This document shows positions 62,928 to 64,000 of a stretch of 64,000 bases of DNA, one piece after another (the stretch's first letter is position 1; the number at the start of each line of letters is the position of its first letter). The stretch is taken from the NCBI GenBank assembly GCA_964019695.1, contig OZ026515.1, positions 137,645,049-137,709,048 of the forward strand, written 5' to 3'. Source of the stretch: Loripinus fragilis (Eukaryota; Mollusca; Bivalvia; Lucinida; Lucinidae). The notes below the pieces were generated by a model, which saw only the letters and a list, made by a program, of their open reading frames with translations, made no database searches and was not told the origin of the DNA. Position numbers and translations under genes: made by a program.

Positions 62928-64000
62928 CTACAAAATAAAGAAACAGTCTGAGAGAGGAACTTTTTAGTCATGTTGGAGGGCTTTCTGTAATCTTTCATTA
63001 GAATACAAAATACATCAACTTGCCTTTGGCCAGAATTTTTTTATTATACTGGCTGACAAAAGAAATGCTACATCTAAATTCAAAGTCATGTTATATAAAT
63101 GTTTATACATGAGGTAATAAATGTAAATATGGATTATGTTTTACTTTTAATGGCATGTTTATGTTAAACCTCAAAATGTTCTATCTGAGAAAATTTTATG
63201 GTGGAAATCAAAACGTTGAAAATTGACGTCTTTTTTTCTTAGTTTTTGTTAAGAATTCAAAAAGACATACACGCTATATGGTATTCTGGAAGAGAACAAT
63301 AATAATGTCAAAGAAAAATGATCATAAATCCCGAGTTTTGACACAAATTTGCATCGCCTACATGTTGATTTCGACATACAGCTGGTATGTAAATTTTGAC
63401 GTTAATGTCTTCATGGCATCAAAAGGAATGTCGCCATTTCACAATACAAGGCTGATATTGCTTACACATGTTGTAAACAATGAACATGTACATTATTATC
63501 CAGTTACCCCTCGCCATTTTGAGGTATACTTGAAAAATAAAGAAATGCCGGTTTCGGTAAGTTTTGAAATTGTTGTAGACATGAGTTGGCAGAATTCCAA
63601 GTAATGATACATTGTTTTTCTTACACTTTGTGCCAATCACTAAGCCTGCTACAATGGTTTACCTTCGTAATGTTTAATTGTTAGGTGGGGTGGTTGTAAA
63701 ACCATTATTTAGCAAATGACATCATTACGTCAAATGTCAGGCATAAACTGCAATAATAAAAACGCTAAACGTTTCCTTGGCTCTAGACTATAAGCTTCAC
63801 TTATAAATATAGGATGTATCTGCCTTTTATATAAGTGCTACGAAATCAGGAAGCATGTAGCGTTTCTTTTGTCAATCAATATAGTTGATTTACAGGATTT
63901 TTTTTTTCAGATTTATGGTCGGGGGCACGAAATAAAAAGCTCTGAAAATGACCAGTCAACTGGTCAATTTCAAAGCTTTTTTTTTTATATCTCCAGAACA
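62928..64000 (-). other. EXOC6 intron reaching the window edge; unexplained ORF
   Basis: No further EXOC6 exon is recognised. A plus-strand ORF at 63278-63604 (108 codons, two early Met codons, ending MSWQNSK) has no motif I recognise and no splice partner. Its length is mildly unusual for AT-rich DNA but not compelling. The last 60 bases hold an AAAGCTCTGAAAATGACCAG / CTGGTCAATTTCAAAGCTTT inverted repeat. Confidence 0.4.

Overview
This is animal nuclear DNA and most likely comes from a bivalve mollusc. It is AT-rich, has no bacterial-style gene packing, and carries two protein genes broken into short exons with GT/AG splice sites. The rest is mostly short inverted-repeat transposons (MITEs), tRNA-derived SINEs, 5'-truncated LINEs and elements with tandem-repeat cores. 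I infer 'bivalve' from the style of the repeats (for example ATACCCCCCGCA-ended elements with a 190-bp tandem core) and the moderate match of the proteins to vertebrate orthologues. I cannot name a species. Assigned coding sequence totals about 1.8 kb of 64 kb (about 3%). || Gene 1, plus strand, left third: the 3' part of EXD2 (exonuclease 3'-5' domain-containing protein 2) is present twice. A lone terminal coding exon lies at 2185-2407. About 11.5 kb further on there is a second set of four exons (13948-14119, 16564-16761, 18239-18370, 21409-21607) encoding the HNH-like zinc module and C-terminus. No exons for the DEDD exonuclease domain are visible before either copy. The first copy's upstream exons must lie outside the window if it is intact. 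The second copy may lack them, or may be an alternative or duplicated 3' end of one larger gene. || Gene 2, minus strand, right half: nine exons (62816-62927 down to 34493-34637) join in frame into the last 299 residues and stop codon of EXOC6/Sec15, an exocyst subunit. Its 5' half lies beyond base 64000. The two genes converge, with about 12.9 kb of repeat-filled DNA between their stop codons. || The remaining DNA is a record of nested insertions, many datable by target-site duplications (TSDs). A 5'-truncated LINE (12-bp TSD) sits inside a MITE just after EXD2. SINE and MITE insertions occur in both orders (24.6 kb and 32.7 kb). A TAA-flanked element sits inside another MITE (3.5 kb). hAT-like and mariner-like elements occur at 43.6 kb and 58.0 kb. 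A 2.1-kb palindrome-rich element with repeated CCCCGGGG cores interrupts a SINE 80 bp from an EXOC6 exon. Tandem arrays include a 42-bp minisatellite (25.3-26.2 kb), 190-bp units (12.6 and 20.0 kb), about 165-bp units carrying CAG|GTAA junctions (11.0-12.0 kb) and about 120-bp units (57.1-58.0 kb). I found no RNA gene, CRISPR array or promoter that I could support.
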